Shown here: in pieces, positions 60,232 to 64,000 of the stretch
Numbering within the stretch: position 1 is the first letter of the stretch
How the letters are laid out: each line of letters opens with the position of its first letter
Origin: Duodenibacillus sp963587345
GTDB taxonomy: Bacteria; Pseudomonadota; Gammaproteobacteria; Burkholderiales; Burkholderiaceae_F
Length of the DNA: 64,000 nt
NCBI GenBank assembly: GCA_963587345.1
Contig: CAVACW010000001.1
Coordinates: forward strand, 62,001 to 126,000
Direction of reading: 5' to 3'
The notes under the pieces: model-generated
Seen by the model: only the letters and a program-made list of their open reading frames with translations
Told to the model about the DNA's origin: nothing
Databases searched by the model: none
Program-made: the position numbers and the translations under genes

Positions 60232-62091
60232 CTATCGGTTGTGGCCGGCGTACATCGCTTCGATTTCGCTTTCGAAGTGCGCCTTCAGGGGGCCGCGCTT
60301 TAATTTGAGCGTCGGCGTGAGAAAGCCGTTTTCGATCGTCCAGGGCGTAAGCACGGGCGTCACGTTGCGCGGCAGCGCATAGTGCGGGAAGTCGGCGGCT
60401 GCGGCCTTGGCGCGCTTTAAAAGCGCTGCCTTCACAGCGTTGCTCTTTAAGGACGCGGGATCGGCGGGGTCCAGATTGAGCGAAGCTGCGAGCGCCTTCC
60501 ATTCATTGGGCTCGAGCACGGTGATGAAGCTGATGAAGGGGTGATCGTCCCCTACCACGTAGGTCTGAGCGAAGATCGGATCGGTTTCGAGTGCAAGTTC
60601 CAGATCCACGGGCGGCACCTTTTCACCCGTGCTCGTCACGATGATTTCCTTGATGCGGCCGCGAATGCGCAAAAGCCCCGTTTCGTTGATTTCACCCACG
60701 TCGCCCGTTTTGAGCCAGCCGTCTTCCGTGAAGGCCTTCGCCGTGTCCTCCGGCCGCTTCCAGTAGCCCTTCATGACGCTCGGACCTGAAACCTGAATTT
60801 CCTTTGTTTCTGGATCAAGGCGCCAGGCCATGCCGGGGTAGGGCTTGCCGACGGTGTCAGGCTGATTGAGGGTGAGACTGTTGCCGCCGATGATGGGGCT
60901 TGCCTCCGTCATGCCGTAGCCCTGAACGGGTGCGAGTCCCAGACCGCCGAACGTGCGGGCCACCTTGCTGCTCAAGGCGGCGCCCCCAGCGATGCAGAGC
61001 TGAATCCGGCCGCCGAACTGTTCGAGAATCTTCCGGGCGACGAGCCGGTTCAGAATCGGGCCGGTGATGCCGTCCAAAAACGACCAGATGGAAGGCTCCA
61101 CCGGCAGCTGGTTTTTGCGGCAGAAGTTGCGCCAGCCTACGGATACGCAGGCCTCAAAGAGCTTTCGGGCGTAGCCGGGGGCCTTGGAGAGCTTGTCGTT
61201 GATGCGCGCATAGATGCGCTCGTAGACGCGAGGCACCGAGATGAGCACCGTGGGCTTCACGATCTTCAGGTCTTCGTTGAGCAGTATGATCGAGCGGTTG
61301 TAGACGATCGTGCAGGCCATGCCGAGCGCGAGATAGTACCCCGCCGTACGCTCAAACGTGTGGGAGAGCGGCAGAAAGGACAAGAAGACGGCGCCGGCCA
61401 TCGGCTGCGGCGCAATGTGCTCGCAGCTAGCAATGACGTCAAAGAGCACGTTGCGGTGGGTGAGCATGACGCCCTTGGGGCGGCCGGTCGTGCCAGAGGT
61501 GTAGACAATGGCGGCAAGGTCCTCTTCCTTGGGCCCTTCAGGGAGCTCTGTGACGGATTCTCCGCGCTTGAGCCAGGCGGCAAGTCCCGTGACTTCGATG
61601 CCGTCGACGGTTAGGCTTTCCATCGCTTCGTCCGTGAGGATCACGAGGCGGAGGTTTGGCAGCGCAACCCCGGAATTCTTGATCGCTTCCCATCGGTCTT
61701 TCTTGTTCGTGATGAGGCAGCAGGATTCGCTGTCGCCGGCGATGTAGGCGGAGGAGGCTGGGGTGTCGATCGCGTGCAGCGGCACCGGGATGAGGGCGTT
61801 GGCGAGTACGCACTGGTCGGCGAGAACGGCGTCCACTGAATTGTTGAGCAGAATCGCCACGCGGGAGCCGCGGCTGAAGCCGCAGGCGGCGAGCGCCTTG
61901 CGCCACAGCTGGATGCGTTCGTTGAGCTCCGCGTAGGTGACATCCACCCAGCGGCTTTCTGCACGGTTGTACTGACGCAGGGCAGTGACGGTCGGGTGCG
62001 TTTTTGCGCGGAAGGGAACCAGATCGCTCAGCGTGTGGCACTGAGTCTTGAGAGCCGCTAGACGGGTGGCGGACGTATCGGTGGTGGTCAT
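60232..62091 (-). CDS. Long-chain acyl-CoA synthetase (AMP-forming)
   Basis: A 619-residue ANL-superfamily enzyme that activates fatty acids to acyl-CoA via acyl-AMP. The P-loop motif A5 reads YTSGTTGRPKGVMLTHRN. SFLPLSHTFERTAGYYLAL, QGYGMTEASP and WLKTGDVGEINETGLLRIRGRIKEIIVTSTGEKVPP follow in the order of FadD15-type long-chain synthetases, with a Lys near the C-terminus in LKRGPLKAHFE. ATG 62091 is chosen; 60 in-frame codons upstream have no family similarity and cross the cysK terminator. Chain-length preference cannot be read. Confidence 0.9.
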   Translation of the reverse strand: MTTTDTSATRLAALKTQCHTLSDLVPFRAKTHPTVTALRQYNRAESRWVDVTYAELNERIQLWRKALAACGFSRGSRVAILLNNSVDAVLADQCVLANALIPVPLHAIDTPASSAYIAGDSESCCLITNKKDRWEAIKNSGVALPNLRLVILTDEAMESLTVDGIEVTGLAAWLKRGESVTELPEGPKEEDLAAIVYTSGTTGRPKGVMLTHRNVLFDVIASCEHIAPQPMAGAVFLSFLPLSHTFERTAGYYLALGMACTIVYNRSIILLNEDLKIVKPTVLISVPRVYERIYARINDKLSKAPGYARKLFEACVSVGWRNFCRKNQLPVEPSIWSFLDGITGPILNRLVARKILEQFGGRIQLCIAGGAALSSKVARTFGGLGLAPVQGYGMTEASPIIGGNSLTLNQPDTVGKPYPGMAWRLDPETKEIQVSGPSVMKGYWKRPEDTAKAFTEDGWLKTGDVGEINETGLLRIRGRIKEIIVTSTGEKVPPVDLELALETDPIFAQTYVVGDDHPFISFITVLEPNEWKALAASLNLDPADPASLKSNAVKAALLKRAKAAAADFPHYALPRNVTPVLTPWTIENGFLTPTLKLKRGPLKAHFESEIEAMYAGHNR

Positions 62092-62220
62092 GCTTTTTCT
62101 CAGAAAAGCCTTGTCGGTTCGAGGGCCGGCCGGCTTTTGAATTTTTGTTCTTGACAAACGGAAGAAGTTACCCCGAAAACGGAGCGGCAGATCATGCGAA
62201 AAATAGGGGTTATCCCCAAC

Positions 62221-62255
62221 AAAAACCGCCGCTTTCGAAGGGAAAGCAGCGGTTT
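62221..62255 (-). terminator. Terminator of cysK
   Basis: AAACCGCCGCTTTC and GAAAGCAGCGGTTT pair with one mismatch around GAAGG; read leftward it is followed by TTTGTTGG. It lies 25 bases after the cysK stop. Confidence 0.78.
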
Positions 62256-62280
62256 GACGCGGGGGGCTCAAGCGAAGTGA

Positions 62281-63210
62281 TCAGGCTTCATAGAGCGCCG
62301 TTGAGAGATAGCGGTCGCCGGTGTCAGGCAGGAGCACCACGATGGTCTTGCCAGCGTTTTCGGGGCGCTTTGCAAGTTCTGAAGCCGCCCAGAGCGCAGC
62401 GCCCGAGCTGATGCCGACGAGGAAACCTTCTTTCTTGGCGATGTCTCGGCCCGTGGCGAAGGCGTCTTCATTGGTGACAGGAATGATTTCATCGTACACC
62501 TTGGTGTCAAGGACGTCAGGCACGAAGCCCGCGCCAATGCCCTGAATGCCGTGAGGACCGGCGTGGCCTTCGGAGAGAACCGGAGAGCCCTTGGGCTCCA
62601 CGGCCACCACTTTGACAGCAGGGTTCTTGCTCTTTAAGAACTTGCCTGTACCCGTGAGCGTGCCGCCCGTGCCGACGCCGGCGACAAAGATGTCAACTTT
62701 GCCTTCGGTGTCGCGCCAGATTTCGGGGCCGGTGGACGCAAAATGGGCGGCAGGATTCGCGGGATTCACGAACTGGCCGGGAATGAAGCTGCCGGGGATG
62801 GTCTTGGCGAGCTCTTCAGCCTTCGCAATGGCGCCTTTCATGCCTTTGGCGCCTTCGGTGAGAACGATCTCCGCACCGTAAGCCTTGAGAAGCTTGCGGC
62901 GTTCGACGCTCATCGTCTCGGGCATCGTGAAGATGGCGCGGTAGCCGCGGCTCGCGGCAACGCTCGCAAGACCAATGCCCGTGTTGCCGCTCGTAGGCTC
63001 GATGATGACAGAGCCGGCCTTGAGAAGGCCGCGCTTTTCGGCGTCTTCCACCATGGCAAGTGCAATGCGATCCTTCACGCTGCCCGCGGGATTGAAGTAT
63101 TCCAGCTTGGCGAGCACGCGCGCCTTGTGGCCTCGGCCGTCGGAGAAGCGGCTGATTTCGACGAGCGGCGTGTTGCCGACGAGTTCGGTGATCTTGCTGT
63201 AGATGGTCAT
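62281..63210 (-). CDS. cysK: Cysteine synthase A
   Basis: O-acetylserine sulfhydrylase, 309 residues, pyridoxal-phosphate enzyme of the last step of cysteine synthesis. Motifs are ITELVGNTPLVEI, the PLP-lysine in NPAGSVKDRIA (about residue 46), the Asn/substrate loop EPTSGNTGIGLA, GVGTGGTLTGTGKFLK (phosphate loop), and LVGISSGAALWAA near the end. The length matches CysK. It lies 39 bases downstream of the lytic transglycosylase stop in the same direction and may share its transcript. Confidence 0.96.
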   Translation of the reverse strand: MTIYSKITELVGNTPLVEISRFSDGRGHKARVLAKLEYFNPAGSVKDRIALAMVEDAEKRGLLKAGSVIIEPTSGNTGIGLASVAASRGYRAIFTMPETMSVERRKLLKAYGAEIVLTEGAKGMKGAIAKAEELAKTIPGSFIPGQFVNPANPAAHFASTGPEIWRDTEGKVDIFVAGVGTGGTLTGTGKFLKSKNPAVKVVAVEPKGSPVLSEGHAGPHGIQGIGAGFVPDVLDTKVYDEIIPVTNEDAFATGRDIAKKEGFLVGISSGAALWAASELAKRPENAGKTIVVLLPDTGDRYLSTALYEA

Positions 63211-63249
63211 GATGAAAACTCCCCAGACGGCCTTCGCGGGCCTTGTTGA

Positions 63250-64000
63250 TTACGGTAAGGCCATATTCTGGGCGGCTTTTGGTGTCACCGTACCCAGGAT
63301 TGCTGACAGTTTTATGACAGTTTTGTTCGAGTTGTAGTAGGTCGCGTAATGAACCGTGTTGGCGAGCACTCGCTGCACGTAGTTTCGGGTTTCCGTGAAG
63401 GGAATGGTTTCAGCAAAGATGGCGCCCTCCGTTTCCTGAGCGAGCTTTCCGCGCCAGGCGGCAGAGCGAGACGGACCGGCGTTGTAGGAGGCGGTGGCAA
63501 GCGGCATGCTCCCCTCGAAAGCGTCGGCGACGAGTTTCAAATACCGGCAGCCGATCGTGAGGTTGGTGGCGGTGTCTGTGAGCTTCTCGTCTTCAAACCC
63601 CTCCATGGCGGTGTGCGCCGCAACCCAGCGCGCCGTGCGCGGCATCACCTGCATCATGCCTTGCGCGCCCACCGAGCTTCGAGCAAGCTGCACGAAGCGG
63701 GATTCCTGACGGATGAGGCCGTAGACCCAGGCTGGGGAAAGTTCGGCCGTGGCGGCGGCGCTCTCAATCTCTGCTTGGTGTGGTCGTGGGTAGCGCTGGG
63801 AGAAGATAAAGGCTGTCGTGGCCTCCGATGTGTTTATTTCTCGGTGAAAAAGTTCGTAGTCTCCCGCAAAGGATGCAAGGTTGAGACGGTCCTCTGTCTT
63901 GAGGCGACGCAGAGCCCAGTTCCACTCGCGGTTTCCTTCGGCGTTGAGGTCCAGGTTGTAGAAGCTCATGGCGCGTCGTACGGAAGGATTCTTCAGCCAG
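63250..64000 (-). CDS. Soluble lytic murein transglycosylase, C-terminal part (partial)
   Basis: The frame stays open to the window edge (WLKNPSVRRA continues before the internal Met at 63969), so the N-terminal part and start lie outside. The visible 250 residues end in an SLT domain: VYGLIRQESRFVQLARSSVGAQGMMQVMP with the catalytic Glu in RQESRF, IGCRYLKLV, ATASYNAGPSRSAAW, and IPFTETRNYVQRVLAN. The stretch REWNWALRRLK before the domain is typical of Slt70-like enzymes with a helical doughnut. It cuts peptidoglycan glycan strands to 1,6-anhydro-muropeptides, the substrate imported by AmpG. Confidence 0.9.
   Translation of the reverse strand, partial: WLKNPSVRRAMSFYNLDLNAEGNREWNWALRRLKTEDRLNLASFAGDYELFHREINTSEATTAFIFSQRYPRPHQAEIESAAATAELSPAWVYGLIRQESRFVQLARSSVGAQGMMQVMPRTARWVAAHTAMEGFEDEKLTDTATNLTIGCRYLKLVADAFEGSMPLATASYNAGPSRSAAWRGKLAQETEGAIFAETIPFTETRNYVQRVLANTVHYATYYNSNKTVIKLSAILGTVTPKAAQNMALP

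Noticed and set aside
1..64000. tRNA or rRNA genes, CRISPR arrays, insertion sequences, prophage
   Set aside because: Gaps between genes are short, and I found no tRNA-like cloverleaf, spaced direct repeats, transposase or phage structural genes.

Overview
The window looks like chromosomal DNA of a GC-rich betaproteobacterium. Several gene orders point to Burkholderiales: fmt-rsmB-DUF4390-ntrY-ntrX, def/dprA-topB, gatCAB, a DUF3683-type giant FAD/Fe-S oxidoreductase, and EIIA-HPr-EI of a phosphotransferase system without a sugar permease. A menaquinone prenyltransferase (MenA) and a heterodimeric [FeFe]-hydrogenase with a membrane cytochrome b suggest an anaerobic or microaerobic, probably gut-associated member such as the Sutterellaceae. 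The lineage call is inference from gene content, not from a marker-gene comparison.

Layout. 0-4.3 kb: the end of dnaN, gyrB, a cytosolic 5'-nucleotidase and a convergent DUF2721 membrane protein. 4.3-5.25 kb: a non-coding AT-rich stretch with many DnaA-box-like sites and a duplicated AT-rich module. Strand composition turns from C-rich to G-rich across it, whichever way the genes point, so I read it as the replication origin (oriC). 5.25-10.8 kb: a Crp/Fnr-like regulator, a BON-domain lipoprotein, a leftward operon (PBP5-like protein, DUF493, menA), then coaX and a SPOR protein. 10.8-18.3 kb: a leftward five-gene run (rlpA, M20 peptidase, an 86-residue orphan, FAD/Fe-S oxidoreductase, HIT protein). 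18.5-25.8 kb: gatCAB, a DUF805 protein, pyrE, xth, a pseudouridine synthase and ampG. 25.8-29.2 kb: the regulatory PTS and a UPF0149 protein. 29.5-38.5 kb: DUF1840, ntrX/ntrY, DUF4390, rsmB, fmt, a hydrolase, def and dprA. 38.7-47.7 kb: topB, a polar amino-acid ABC transporter without its ATPase, a DUF1857-like protein and tex. 47.9-54.5 kb: an M20 peptidase, a DMT transporter, uraA, prfC, a GNAT acetyltransferase and gph. 54.6-60.1 kb: hydF, cytochrome b, hydB, hydA and a HemN/HemW-like radical SAM protein. 60.2-64 kb: acyl-CoA synthetase, cysK and the 3' part of a lytic transglycosylase.

How the genes work together. The left end concerns chromosome initiation. Several genes concern peptidoglycan at the septum or in recycling: RlpA, SPOR protein, AmpG, lytic transglycosylase and a PBP5 relative that has lost its catalytic residues. 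Another group serves translation and protein maturation: GatCAB, Fmt, Def, RsmB, RF3 and the pseudouridine synthase. The hydrogenase, cytochrome b and MenA would fit a menaquinone-linked H2 pathway.

The points most worth a second look are the oriC with its skew switch and head-on dnaN-gyrB; the PBP5 homologue with all three active-site motifs changed; a DprA homologue with an eroded nucleotide-binding core; and the periplasmic-type [FeFe]-hydrogenase-cytochrome b operon. I saw no tRNA or rRNA gene, insertion sequence, prophage or CRISPR array.
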